Under the pieces are notes generated by a model. The model did no database searches and was not told the DNA's origin. It saw only the letters and a program-made list of their open reading frames with translations. Positions 1 to 10,948 of a stretch of 64,000 nucleotides of DNA are shown in pieces. How positions within the stretch are numbered: the stretch's first letter is position 1; each line of letters opens with the position of its first letter. The translations under genes and the position numbers were made by a program. Origin of the DNA: Arachis hypogaea (taxonomy: Eukaryota; Streptophyta; Magnoliopsida; Fabales; Fabaceae); assembly GCF_003086295.3 (NCBI RefSeq), contig NC_092048.1, positions 85,632,386-85,696,385 on the forward strand. Direction: 5' to 3'.

Positions 1-1318
1 TGCAGTAATGGAGAATATGTTGGAGTTTTGGAGATGCTTTCTCTTCTGAATCTCTGCTTTCCCCCTGTCTTCTTCTTCACGCATGCAAGGTTCCTCCTAT
101 GGCAAGCTGTGTGTTGGTGGATCACCGTTGTCAATGGCTACCATCCGTCCTCTCAGTGAAAATGGTCCAGGTGGGCTATCACCGCACGGCTAATCATCTG
201 TCGGTTCTCACTCATGCTGGAATAGGATCCATTGATCCTTTTGCGTCTGTCACTACGCCCAACCCTTGTGAGTTTGAAGCTCATCACAGTCATTCAATCC
301 TTGAATCTTACTTAGAATACCACAGACAAGGTTTAGACTTTCCGGATTCTCAAGAATGCTGCCAATGGATTCTAGCTTATACCACGAAGATTCTGATTAA
401 GGAATCCAAGAGATACTCATTCAATCGAAGGTAGAACGGAGGTGGTTTTCAGTCACGCGTTCATAGGTTGAGAATGGTGATGAATGTCACGGATCATCAC
501 ATCCATCATATTGAAGTGCGAATGAACATCTTAGATAGAAACAAGTGTGTTTGAATAGAAAACAGAAATAATTGCATTAATTCATCGAGACACAGCAGAG
601 CTTGTCACCCCCAACAATGGAGTTTAGAGACTCATGCCGTCAAAGAGTACAAAGTTCAGATCTAAAATGTCATGAGGTGCAAAATAAATCTCTAAAAGTT
701 GTTTAAATACTAAACTAGTAACCTAGGTTTACAGAAAATGAGTAAACTAAGATAGATAGTGCAGAAATCCACTTCTGGGGCCCACTTGGTGTGTGCTGGG
801 GCTGAGACTTGAGCTTTACACGTGCCTAGGCTATTTCTAGAGTTAAACGCCATGTTGTAACCTGTTTCTGGCGTTTAACTCCAACTTGTAACCTGTTTTT
901 GGCGTTTAACGCCAGAATGCAACATGGAACTGGCGTTGAATGCCAGTTTACATCATCTATCCTTGAGCAAAGTATGAACTATTATATATTGCTGGAAAGC
1001 ACTGGATGTCTACTTTCCAACGCAATTGAGAGCGTACCAATTGGAATTTTGTAGCTCCAAAAAATTCATTCCGAGTGCAGGGAGGTCAGAATCCAATAGC
1101 ATCAGCAGTCCTTTTTCAGCCTGAATCAGATTTTTGCTCAACTCCCTCAATTTCAGCCAGAAAATACCTGAATTACAGAAAAATACACAAACTCATGGTA
1201 AAGTCCAGAAATATGAAATTTTCCTAGAAACTAATAAAAATATACTAAAAGCTAACTAAAACATACTAAAAACTACATGAAATTAACCCCAAAAAGCGTA
1301 TAAAATATCCGCTCATCA
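1..1318 (-). mobile_element. Partial LTR of a FIDEL-type Ty3/gypsy element, minus strand
   Basis: Read on the minus strand, the segment begins TGATGAGCGGATA at 1318 and runs to the window edge. It aligns along its length with the plus-strand LTR at 8495: the same order of CATATTTCTGGACTTTAC-like text, the GGCGTTTAAC-type repeats, and a shared CCAAGTGGGCCCCAGAAG stretch. It differs at many bases, so it is another subfamily. No polypurine tract precedes its start, so it is a solo LTR or the 5' LTR of an element lying to the left. The flanking bases GGTAT (1319-1323) are the candidate target duplication; the other side is outside the window. No coding function. Confidence 0.75.
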
Positions 1319-3098
1319 GGTATTTTTATTTTATGTTTAAAGCTTTTTATTTTAATTTTCGAAAAATTCAAAATAAAAATGTTGTTCAAAATTTTTAAGA
1401 ATGAATTCTAGAGTTTCATGAGATATGTTGAAGCTTGGCTGGCTGTTAAGCCATGTCTAATATTTTGGACCGAGGCTTTCATATAAAGCTTGGCTGGCTA
1501 TTTAGCCATGTCTAAATTTTTGGATCGAAATTTTAGACTAACATTGCATGATTCCTGAAATTCTTATAAAAAATTTTGAATTTCTTACTTTTCTTTTTTT
1601 TAAAAATAATTTTCGAAAAATACAAAAAAAATTAATAAATCATAAAAACCAAAAATTTTGTGTTTCTTGTTTGAGTCTTGTGTCCAATTTTAAGTTTGGT
1701 GTCAATTGCATTCTTTTAATTTTCTTAAAATTTTTGAAAATTCATGCATTGTGTTCTTCTTTGATCTTCAAGTTGTTCTTGATGATTTTCCTTGTTTGAT
1801 CTTTAAATTTTCTTGCCTTGTGTCTTTTTTTGTTTTTCATATGCATTCTTGAATTATTAGTGTCTATAGATTAAAAATTTCTAAAGTTGGTGTCTTGCAT
1901 GTTTTTCTTTTCTTAAAAATTTTTAAAAATATGTTCTTGATGTTCATCATGATCTTAAGGTGTTCTTGGTGTTCATCTTGACATTCAAAGTGTTCTTGCA
2001 TGCATTATGTGTTTTGATCTTAGTTTCTTATGTTTTGTGTCTGTTTGTTGTTTTTCTCTTTCCTCATTAATTTCAAAAATCAAAAAAATATCTTTTTCTT
2101 ATTTTACTCATAATTTTCGAAATTTTAGATTGATTTAGTCAAAACTTTTCAAAATTTAGTTGTTTCTTGTTAGTCAAGTCAAATTTCAATTTAAAAATTC
2201 TATCTTTTCAAATCTTTTTCAAAAATCAAATCTTTTTCATTTTTCTTTCCTGTTTTTCGAAAATTTTAAAATTGATTTTCAAAATCTTTTTCTTATTTTT
2301 GTTTCATATTTTCGAATTTATTACTAACATTTAATATTTTGATTCAAAAATTTTCAAGTTGTTACTTGCCTATTAAGAAAGGATCAATCTTTAAATTCTA
2401 GAATAATATCTTTTAGTTTCTTGTTAGTCAAGTAATCAACTTTAATTTCAAAAATCAAATCTTTTTAATCTCCTTTTCAAATCTTTTTCAAAATAAATTT
2501 CAATCATATCCTTCAATCATATCTTTTTCAAAACTTAATTTCAAAATCTTTTTCTAACTTCTTATCTTTTCAAAATTGATTTTCAAATCTTTTTCAATTA
2601 ACTACTTGACCTTTTGTTTACTTTACTATTTCTTATCTTTTTCAAAACTACCTAACTACTTCTCTCTCTCTCATTGATTTCGAAAATCAAATAGTAAGAA
2701 AAGAAATAAAATAAAATTAGAATTTGAAGCAATTAATTTAAAAAAAAAATTTTCAAAAATCTTTTTAAGTAATTAATTTATTTAATTTTCAAGTAATTTC
2801 ATTTTATTTCTCTTTTTAGATTTCGAATACTAACCAATAATTAAAATAAAAACAAAAATATTTTCCTTTTATTTTAATTTAAAATTCGAATTCTCTCTCT
2901 CTCATCTCTTTCTATTTATTTATTTATTTACTAACACTTCTCTTCTTCTTATAATTCGAACTCTCTCTCCCTCTCTGTGTTCGAATTCTTCATCTTCTCT
3001 CTTCTTCATTCTGCCCTTCTATTCTTCTACTCACATAAAGGAATCTATATACTGTGACATAGAAGATTCCTATTCTTTTCTGTTCCCTTCTTTTTCAT
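1319..3098 (+). other. T-rich untranslated leader of element A
   Basis: About 1.8 kb without a credible gene. It is built from degenerate repeats of TCAAAATCTTTTTC-like text, short CT runs (around 2663 and 2890) and ATT-rich stretches. It holds one copy of AAGTTTGGTGT (1692-1702), the motif that forms polypurine tracts in the neighbouring elements, and the duplicated hairpin at 1431-1539. The gag start codon follows at 3099. The primer-binding site expected upstream is missing because the element is cut at 1318. Confidence 0.6.
1431..1539 (+). repeat. Tandem duplicate of a ~54-bp unit carrying a GGCT/AGCC hairpin
   Basis: Two adjacent units start AAGCTTGGCTGGCT. The first continues GTTAAGCC and the second ATTTAGCC, so each can fold a GGCT/AGCC stem with a different four-base loop (GTTA, ATTT). 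The unit then continues CATGTCTAA plus a TTTTGGA.CGA.. tail. The stem is unchanged while the loop differs, and the position is in the leader upstream of gag. A role in RNA packaging or dimerisation is inference. Confidence 0.6.
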
Positions 3099-5376
3099 AT
3101 GAGCAGGAGCAAGGATAAGAACATTCTTGTTGAAGCTGATCCGGAACCTGAAAGGACTCTAAATAGAAAGCTAAGAGAAGCTAAGACACAACACTCTGGA
3201 GAGGACCTAACAGAATTTTTCAAAAAAGAAGAAGAGATGGCCGAACCCAACAATAATGGTGGAGATGCAAGGAAGATGCTTGGTGACTTTATTGCACCCT
3301 CTTCTGACTTCTGTGGAAGGAGCATCTCAATTCCTGCAATTGGAGCAAACAACTTTGAGCTTAAGCCTCAATTAGTTTCTCTGATGCAGCAGAATTGCAA
3401 GTTTCATGAACTTTCATTGGAAGATCCTCATCAGTTCTTAGCTAAATTCTTCCAAATCTGTGACACTGTTAAGACCAATGCGGTTAATCCTGAGGTCTAC
3501 AGACTTATGCTTTTCTCCTTTGTTGTAAGAGACAGAGCTAGGACATGGTTGGACTCACAACCTAAAGATAGCCTGAACTCTTGGGAAAAGTTGGTCAATG
3601 CTTTCTTGGCCAAATTCTTTCCACCTCAAAAGTTAAGCAAGCTTAGAGTGGAAGTCCAAACCTTCAGACAAAAAGAAGGTGAATCCCTCTATGAAGCTTG
3701 GGAAAGATACAAGCAATTGATCAGTAGGTGTCCTTCTGACATGTTTTCAGAATGGAGCATCATATGTATATTCTATGATGGTCTGTCTGAATTGTCCAAG
3801 ATGTCATTAGACCACTCTGCTGGAGGATCTCCTCATCTGAAGAAGACGCCTGCAAAAGCCCAGGAACTCATTGAAATGGTTGTAAATAACCAGTTCATGT
3901 ACACTTCTAAAAAGAATCCTATGAATAATGGGACAACTCAGAAGAAAGGAGTTCTTGAGATTAATACTCTGAATGCAATATTGGCTCAGAACAAAATATT
4001 GACTCAGCAAGTCAATATAATTTTTTAGAGTCTGTCTGGAATGCAAGATGCATCAGGCAGTACTAAGGAAGCTTCCTCTGAAGAAGAAGCTTATGCCCTA
4101 AAAATCCTTGAATGGATGAGGTGAATTACATGGGAGAATCCTATGGAAACACCTATAATCCTTCATGGAGGAATCATCCAAATTTCTCATGGAAGGATCA
4201 ACAGAAGCCTAATCAAGGCTTCAGTAACAATAATGGTAGGAGAAATAGGTTTGGAAATAGCAAACCTTTTCCATCATCTTCTCAGCAACGGACAGAGAAT
4301 TCTAAGCAGAGCCACTCTGACTTAGCAACTGTAGACTCTGATCTATCTAAGACCACTCTCAGTTTCATGACTGAAGCAAGGTCCTCCATTAGAAATTTGG
4401 AGGCACAAGTGTGTTAGCTGAGTAAAAGAGTTATTGAAATCCCTCCTAGTACTCTCCCAAGCAATACAGAAGAGAATCCAAAAAGAGAGTGCAAGGCCAT
4501 AAATATAACCCACATGGCCGAACCTAGTGAGAAGAAAAGGCAGTGATTTCCAGTGAGGAAGACCTTAATCGACGTCCACTGGCCTCCAAGGAGTTCCCTA
4601 ATGAGGAACCAAAGGAATCTGAGGCTCATATAGAGACCATAGAGATTCCACTAAACTTACTGTTGCTATTCATAAGCTCTGATGAGTATTCTTCCTCTAA
4701 AGAGGATGAAGATATTATTGAAGAGCAAGTTTCTCAATATCTAGGAGCAATCATAAAGCTGAATGCCAAGTTATTTGGTAATGAGACTTGGGAGGATGAA
4801 CCCCCATTGCTCATCAATGAACTAAATGATCTAGTTCAACTGAAATTACCTCAGAAGAAACAGGATCCTGGAAAGTTCTTAATACCTTGTACCATAGGCA
4901 CCATGACCTTTGAGAAGGCTCTGTGTGACCTGGGGTCAGGGATAAACCTCATGCCCCTCTCTGTAATGGAGAAACTAGGGATCTTTGAGGTGCAAGCTGC
5001 AAGAATCTCACTAGAGATGGCAGACAATTCAAGGAAATAGGCTTATGGACTTGTAGTGGATGTCTTGGTGAAGGTTGAAGGCCTGTACATCCCTGCTGAT
5101 TTTATAATCCTAGACACTGGGAAGGATGAGGAAGAATCCATCATCCTAGGAAGACCCTTCCTAGCCACAGCAAGAGCTGTGATTGATGTGGACAGAGGAG
5201 AGCTAATCCTTCAATTGAATGAGGACTACCTTGTTTTTAAGGCTCAAGGATCTTCTTCTGTAACCATGGAGAGGAAGCATGAAAAGCTTCTCTCAATACA
5301 GAGTCAAACAGAGCCCCCACACTCAACTTCTAAGTTTCGTGTTGGGAGGCCATCATTAAGCTCTAAATCTCTGTGA
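3099..5376 (+). pseudogene. gag-pro: Element A gag-protease, broken by frameshifts and stops
   Basis: Gag is the particle structural protein and the retropepsin cleaves the polyprotein. ATG at 3099 opens 309 codons with a retrotransposon Gag domain (roughly residues 105-235; FQICDTVK, WEKLVNAFLAKFFPP, YEAWERYK). A stop at 4026-4028 ends it. The gag tail continues in another frame (4112-4417, with the Athila-type YNPSWRNHPNFSW motif) and ends in TAG at 4415. The protease lies in the third frame from about 4543, with active-site text ALCDLGSGIN where relatives read DLGASIN, and has an internal TAG at 5038-5040 before ending at 5376. RT, RNase H and integrase are absent. Only this single copy is in the window, so assembly errors cannot be excluded for each break, but the missing RT-IN is far too large for that. 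Confidence 0.8.
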
Positions 5377-5395
5377 AGCTCTCTAAGAGCTCACT

Positions 5396-5441
5396 GTCAA
5401 GCTATTGACATTAAAGAAGCGCTTGTTGGGAGGCAACCCAA
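5396..5441 (+). promoter_or_regulatory. Twin-hairpin module just after the gag-pro stop (element A)
   Basis: Hairpin 1 is GTCAA/TTGAC around loop GCTA (5396-5409). A linker TTAAAGAAGCGC-type segment follows, then hairpin 2, TTGGG/CCCAA around AGGCAA (5426-5441). The same two-hairpin text follows pol in elements B and C. The function is unknown; the position is just beyond the coding stop, in the transcribed 3' part. Confidence 0.6.
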
Positions 5442-5588
5442 TGTTATTTAATTATATTTATTTGTTTTCCATTGTTATTTTATGTTTTCTTTAGGTTGAT
5501 GATCATGTGAAGTCACAAAAACAACTGAAAAATCAAAAACATAATGAAAAACAGCATCAAAAATAGCACACCCTGGAGGACAAGCTTA

Positions 5589-5863
5589 CTGGCATTTAAA
5601 CGCCAGTAAGGATAGCAGAATGGGCGTTAAACGCCAGAATGGGCAGCACTCTGGGCGTTTAACGCCAGAAAGGGCTGTCTGGCATCTGGCTGGCATTAAA
5701 CGCCAGAAATGGGCATCTGGCTGGCGTTTAACGCCAGAAATGGGCATCTGGCTGGCGTTTAACGCCAGAAATGGGCAGCAGACTGGCATTTAACGCCAGG
5801 AAAGGTAGTAGAGCTGGCGTTAAATGCCAGATTTGGCACACAATGGGCGTTTAAACGCCAGAA
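5589..5863 (+). repeat. Array of short GGCGTTTAACGCC palindromes (element A)
   Basis: About nine units of CTGGCGTTTAACGCCAG or close variants (GGCATTTAACGCC, GGCGTTAAATGCC) are separated by 10-25 bp of AATGGGCA-like spacers. Each unit is an inverted repeat able to form a 6-7 bp stem. Related single copies occur in the LTRs (about 840-960 and 8870-8990). Spacers are similar to each other, so this is not a CRISPR array. Confidence 0.8.
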
Positions 5864-6369
5864 TGGTGCAGGGACTCGAATTCCTTGACACCTCAGGATT
5901 TATGGACCCCACAGGATCCCCACCTACCCCACCTCTTCTTCTCTCCTCTTCACACCTTTCCATAACACTCTTCCCCAAACACCCCTCACCTATCACATCC
6001 TACCCTCTTCCCTAAACACCCCTCACCTATCAAATCCTACCCTCTTCCCAACAACCTCTTCACTACTCACATCTATCCATCATTAAACCCCACCTACCTC
6101 ACCATTCAAATTCAAACCATTTCCCTCCCAAACCCAACCCCTCATACACGGCTACACTCTATCCCTTACCCTATAAATACCCCTCCTTACCACCTTCATT
6201 TTCACACATCATACACACTACTACCCCCTTGGCTGAACCACTCACCTCTCTCCATCTCCTCCATTTCTTCTTCTTCTGCTCTTTTCTTTCTTCTTTTGCT
6301 CGAAGACGAGCAAACCTTTTAAGTTTAGTGTAGAAAAAGCTCTGCTTTTCTATTTTTCCATAACCACTA
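5864..6369 (+). other. Pyrimidine/C-rich leader of the second ORF of element A
   Basis: The C- and CT-rich text is unlike the T-rich leader before gag. It includes a direct repeat of about 39 bp (around 5971-6050, AACACCCCTCACCTATCA...) and CTTCTTCT runs before the ORF. At 6318-6328 it has TAAGTTTAGTG, a variant of the polypurine-tract motif. A TATA box lies inside it at 6172. No other gene is visible. Confidence 0.5.
6172..6179 (+). promoter_or_regulatory. Internal TATA box upstream of ORF2 (element A)
   Basis: TATAAATA in the context ACCCTATAAATACCCC matches the canonical plant TATA box. It lies about 200 bp before the ORF2 ATG at 6370, and CA-rich and CT-rich initiator-like DNA follows. 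This suggests ORF2 is transcribed from its own promoter, separately from the LTR transcript. Sequence match only; no transcript evidence. Confidence 0.45.
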
Positions 6370-7380
6370 ATGGCACCTAAGACCGGAGAAACCTCTAGAA
6401 AGAAGAAAGGGAAGGCAATTACTTCCACCTCTGAGTCATGGAAGATGGAGAGATTCATCTCAAAGGTCCATCAAGACCACTTCTATGAAGTTGTGGCCAA
6501 GAAAAAAGTGATCCCCGAGGTCCCCTTTAAGCTCAAAAAGAGTGAATATCTGTAGATCCAACATGAAGTTTGAAGAAGAGGTTGGGAAATCCTCACCAAC
6601 CCCATTCAACAAGTTGGGATCTTAATGGTTCAAGAGTTCTATGCCAATGCATGGATCACTAAGAATCATGACCAAAGTGTGAACCCGAACCCAAAGAATT
6701 GGCTCACAATGGTTCGGGGAAATTACTTGGATTTCAGTCCGAAAAATGTGAGGTTAGCATTCAACTTGCCAATGATGCAAGGAGATCCTCACCTTTTCAC
6801 TAGAAGGGTCAACTTTGATCAAAGGTTTGACCAAGTCCTTAGGAACATTTGTGTGGAAGGAGCTCAATGGAAGAGAGACTCAAGAGGCAAGCCAGTTCAA
6901 CTAAGAAGGCTTGACCTTAAACCCATGGCTAGGGGATGGTTGGAGTTTATCCAATGCTCTATAATTCCTACTAGCAACCGGTCTGAAGTCACAATAGACC
7001 GGGCTATCATGATCCATAGTATCATGAATGGAGAGGAAGTAGAAGTTCATGAGATCGTATCCCTAGAACTCTACAAGGTGGCGGACAAGTCTTCCACTTT
7101 GGCAAGGTTAGCCTTCCCTCATTATGAAATCCCAGAGATGCCTCAAGGAATGCACTTTCCTCCACAAAACTATTGGGAACAAATCAACACCTCTTTAGGA
7201 GAACTGAGTTCCAACATGGGGCAACTAAGGATGGAGCACCAAGAGCACTCCATTATCCTCAATGAAATTAGAGAGGACCACAGAGCCATGAGGGAGGAGC
7301 AACAAAGGAAAGGAAGAGACATAGAGGAGCTCAAGCACTCCATAACATCTTCAAGAGAAAGAACTAGCTGCCATCACTAA
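6370..7380 (+). pseudogene. Element A ORF2: plant-transposon-protein-like ORF with two in-frame stops
   Basis: ATG at 6370 opens MAPKTGETSRKKKGK, a basic, lysine-rich N-terminus. The frame holds for 337 codons but has TAG at 6553-6555 and TGA at 6571-6573; the longest open part is 6625-7380 (251 aa). Text such as RFISKVHQDHFYEVVAKKK, VQEFYANAW and NWLTMVRG belongs to a family I recall as the 'putative plant transposon protein' domain found in the 3' ORF of legume Athila/FIDEL-like elements. The last ~60 residues (ELSSNMGQLRMEHQEHS onward) are charged and heptad-like, probably a coiled coil. It sits where Athila elements carry an envelope-like ORF, but I see no signal peptide or membrane span. 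Its biochemical function is unknown. Confidence 0.65.
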
Positions 7381-8494
7381 GGTGGACCCATTCTTTAATT
7401 TCCTTGTTTTTATTTTTCTGTTTTTTGAATTCTATGCTTTATGTTTTGTCTATGTTTGTGTCTTTATTACATGATTATTAGTGTCTAGTGTCTATGTCTT
7501 AAAGCTATGAATGTCCTATGAATCTATCACCTTTCTTAAATGAAAAATGTTTTAATTGCAAAAGAACAAGAAATGCATGATTTCGAATTTTATCTTGAAA
7601 TTAGTTCAATTATTTTGATGTGGTGGCAATACTTTTTGTTTTCTGAATGAATGCTTGAACAGTGCATATTTTTGAATTTGTTGTTTATGAATGTTATAAT
7701 TGTTGGCTTTTGAAAGAATGATGAAAAAGGAGAAATGTTATTGATAATCTGAAAAATCAAAAAATTGATTCTTGAAGCAAGAAAAAGCAGTGAAATTCTT
7801 GTAGAAAAAAAAATTTAATTAGCGAAAAAAAAGAGAGAAAGAAAAAGAAAAAAGCAAGCAGAAAAAGCCAATAGCCCTTTAAACCAAAAGGCAAGGGTAA
7901 AATAAAAAGGATCCAAGGCTTTGAGCATTAATGGATAGGAGGGTCCACAGGAATAAAATCCTGGCCTAAGCGGCTAAACCAAGCTGTCCCTAACCATGTG
8001 CTTGTGGCGTGAAGGTGTCAAGTGAAAAGCTTGAGACTGAGCAGTTAAAGTCGTGGTCCAAAGCAAAAAGAGTGTGCTTAAGAGTTCTGGGCACCTCTAA
8101 CTGGGGACTCTAGCAAAGCTAAGTCACAATCTGAAAAGTTTCACCCAGTTATGTGTCTGTGGCATTTATGTATCCAGTGGTAATACTGGAAAACAAAATG
8201 CTTAGGGTCACGGCCAAGACTCATGAAGTAGCTGTGTTCAAGAATCAACATACTGAACTAAGAGAATCAATAACACTATCTGAAATCTAACTTCCTATGG
8301 ATGCCAATCATTCTGAACTTCAAAGGATAAAGTGAGATGCCAAAACTGTTCAGAAGAAAAAAGGCTACTAGCCCCGCTCATCTAATTGGGACTAAAATCA
8401 TTGATAAGTTTGGAATTCATTGTATATTCTCTTATTTTTATCCTATTTTGCTATTAGTTGCTTGGGGACAAGCAACAATTTAAGTTTGGGGTTG
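7381..8494 (+). other. 3' untranslated region and polypurine tract of element A
   Basis: About 1.1 kb without a credible ORF, ending in TTAAGTTTGGGGTTG directly before the LTR (polypurine tract about 8482-8494, where plus-strand DNA synthesis starts). It is preceded by GCTTGGGGACAAGCAAC, a phrase also found just before the LTR of element B (19198-19215) and, reversed, beside that of D. Confidence 0.65.
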
Positions 8495-9503
8495 TGATGA
8501 GCGGATAATTTATACCCTTTTTGGCATTATTTTTTAATAGTTTTTAGTAGGTTTTAGTTACTTTTTATTATATTTTTCTAAGTTTTTATTCAAAAATCAT
8601 ATTTCTGGACTTTACGATGAGTTTGTGTGTTTTTCTATGATTTTAGGTATTTTCTGGATGAAATTGAGGGACCTGAGCAAAAATCTTATTCAGAGGCTGA
8701 AAAAGGACTACAGATGCTGTTGGATTATGACCCTCCTACACTCAAAGTGAATTTTCTGGAGTTACAGAAGCCCAATTGGCACGCTCTTAATTGCGTTGGA
8801 AAGAAGACATCCTGGGCTTTCAAGTAATATATAATAGTCTATACTTTTCCTGAGATTTGATGGCCCAAACTGGCGTTCAAATTCAGTCTAAAACATCTTG
8901 GCGTAAAACGCCCAAACTGGCACCAGAATTGGAGTTAAATGCCCAAACTGGCACCAAAGCTGGCGTTTAACTCTAGAAAAAGCCTAAGCACGAAAACATT
9001 TCAATGTTCAGCCCAAGAACACACCAAGTGGGCCCCAGAAGGGAATTTCTACACTATCTGCACTTAGTTACTCATTTTCTGTAAACCTAGATTACTAGTT
9101 TAGTATAAAAACTACTTTTAGTTATTTATTTAAGAGTCTTTTGACTATCTTTTGGAACATATGTAATCATAGACTATCATTTGGGAGGCTGGCCTCACGG
9201 CCATGCCTAGACCTATTTCACTTATGTATTTTCTACGGTGGAGTTTCTACACCCCATAGATTAAGGTGTGGAGCTCTGCTATTCTTCATGAATTAATGCA
9301 ATTACTACTATTTTTCCTTCAATTCACGCCTACTTCTTCTCCAAGAAATACTCTTGTTCTTAATTCAGTTAAGTCAGAATGAAGAGGTGACCCGTGACAA
9401 TCATCCAATCTTCATTACTCGCTTAGCCAAGATCACGTGCCTGACAACCACAAAGCGATCTACATGATGTTCAACGTAGTCATTGGACGACAGCTGGAGT
9501 ATA
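8495..9503 (+). repeat. Element A 3' LTR, first part (U3 side)
   Basis: Starts TGATGAGCGGATA right after the polypurine tract and carries degenerate GGCGTTTAAC-type palindromes at about 8870-8990. It is interrupted at 9503 by element B. The rest of this LTR is at 21637-22276. It contributes promoter and polyadenylation functions of the element by family knowledge; no TATA box was assigned here. Confidence 0.75.
9499..9503 (+). repeat. Target-site duplication GTATA (left) of element B
   Basis: GTATA directly precedes the TGATGCC start of the LTR of B and is repeated at 21632-21636. Five bases is the usual duplication for Ty3/gypsy integrases, and it shows B inserted here intact. Confidence 0.93.
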
Positions 9504-9811
9504 TGATGCCAAGGCATCTTAGGCTAGTTGCACTAGTATTTTTCTGTTAGTTTTAGTGGTTTTATGCATTTTCTTGAGCTTAAAGTAACCAAGAATGGTT
9601 AAAAGAATAACAAAGCAATGAACCATCCAAACAATATGATTTTGATGCAAATTCCATGAGTTTTAGTTATATTACTTGAATGCTATGAATGGAAGATTTC
9701 TCATGAAATTTTGCAAGACTTTGATGTATTTGTTTGGATGATTTCAGGGAAGAAGAGGCTAAGCAAGGAAGCAACAAAATCAATAAAGGAAGCTTGAATA
9801 TCACATGTGGA

Positions 9812-10617
9812 GTTTAAGTTCCAGTTTAAGCCTAAACTGGAGCTTAAATGCCAGAATCATGAAGGCTAAGAAATGCTGGAATTGAAGTTTAACCTCCAGT
9901 TTAACCTTAAACTGGAGGTTAAACGCCAGAATGAAAAGTCTCACCAAAGAAGCATTCCACGTTTAACCTCCAGTTTGACCTCAAACTGGAGGTTAAACGC
10001 CAGAATGATAATGCCACTCAGGAAGGAGTTCCACGTTTAACCTCCAGTTTAACCTTAAACTGGAGGTTAAACGCCAGAATGGGAAAAGCACCAGGGAGCC
10101 ATTTCCACGTTTAAGCTCCAGTTTGACCTCAAACTGGAGCTTAAACGTGTTCGACCAAGTTTTCTCCTCCAGGGTTGCTCTCTCCATTTCCACGTTTAAG
10201 CTCCAGTTTGACCTCAAACTGGAGCTTAAACGTGTTCGACACCTCCAGGGCTACCCTTCTAAGCTTCCACGTTTAACCTCCAGTTTAACCTTAAACTGGA
10301 GGTTAAACGTGTTCGACCTCCAGGATGCCTCCTTCCATTTCCACGTTTAACCTCCAGTTTAACCTTAAACTGGAGGTTAAACGTGTTCGACCTCCAGGGC
10401 TGCCCTTCCTATATCCACGTTTAAGCTTCAGTTTAACCTTAAACTGAAGCTTAAACGTGTTCGACTACATGACTCTCCAGGGCTGCCTTCTTCCATTTCC
10501 ACGTTTAAGCTTCAGTTTAACCTTAAACTGAAGCTTAAACGTGCTTCTACAAAAGGCCTCACTGGAAGTGTCTGGCGTTTAAGCTGCAGTTTAAGCTTGA
10601 ACTGCAACTTAAACGCC
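9812..10617 (+). repeat. Array of eleven ~40-bp palindromes in U3 of element B
   Basis: Eleven inverted repeats of the form GTTTAACCTCCAGTTTA, ACCT, then the mirror arm TAAACTGGAGGTTAAAC are spaced about 70-80 bp apart. The arm bases vary between units (CTC, CTT or CTG in the left arm), and in nearly all units the right arm changes to match (GAG or AAG), so the palindrome is kept while its sequence drifts. The first and last units are imperfect. Spacers include repeated phrases CCACG and GTGTTCGAC. It lies upstream of the TATA box, so promoter or enhancer, chromatin or recombination roles are possible. None is shown. Confidence 0.88.
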
Positions 10618-10940
10618 ACTCTTGGAAAAGGTTTCTGGACCAAAAATATTGTGGTTTAAGTTAGTATTTGAGCACAAACATTAACTTAAAATTATTCTGG
10701 TATGAAACCCAATTGAATATCATGGTTTATGGGATTGGGCCTGAAGGATTGATGAGTCTGAAATTTCAATTTGTTGAGTCATGTGCCATTATTTGATTAT
10801 CACTAAGTTGGCTCAATGAATGTTATAGAATTTGGATCAGCAGCCTCATCAAGATTATGGATCATAAACCCAAGGCAAAAGGAAAGCAGGGAGAGGCCTC
10901 AAAGCCCAAGAAACACAACAGAAGCTCAATATAGAAAGTG

Positions 10941-10948
10941 TATAAATA
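10941..10948 (+). promoter_or_regulatory. TATA box of the element B 5' LTR
   Basis: TATAAATA in the context GAAAGTGTATAAATAGGA. The same text occurs on the minus strand in the LTR of element C (30222-30229), so the core promoter is shared between families. The start of the genomic RNA is expected about 25-35 bp downstream. Confidence 0.7.

Noticed and set aside
3095..3352. Minus-strand open frame opposite the start of gag, and similar antisense frames over gag-pol of B and C
   Set aside because: They mirror clear gag, protease, RT and integrase frames on the other strand and show no family motif.
5589..5863. Possible CRISPR-like array
   Set aside because: Units are imperfect, spacers are short and alike, the host is a plant and no cas gene is present. 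It is an LTR-family palindrome array.
9993..10350. Repeated 74-75 codon open frames on both strands, seen again near 19723 and 45201
   Set aside because: They are translations of the palindrome array (LNWRLNV, SNWSLNV and similar). Palindromic DNA gives mirrored frames on both strands; no start context or family match.
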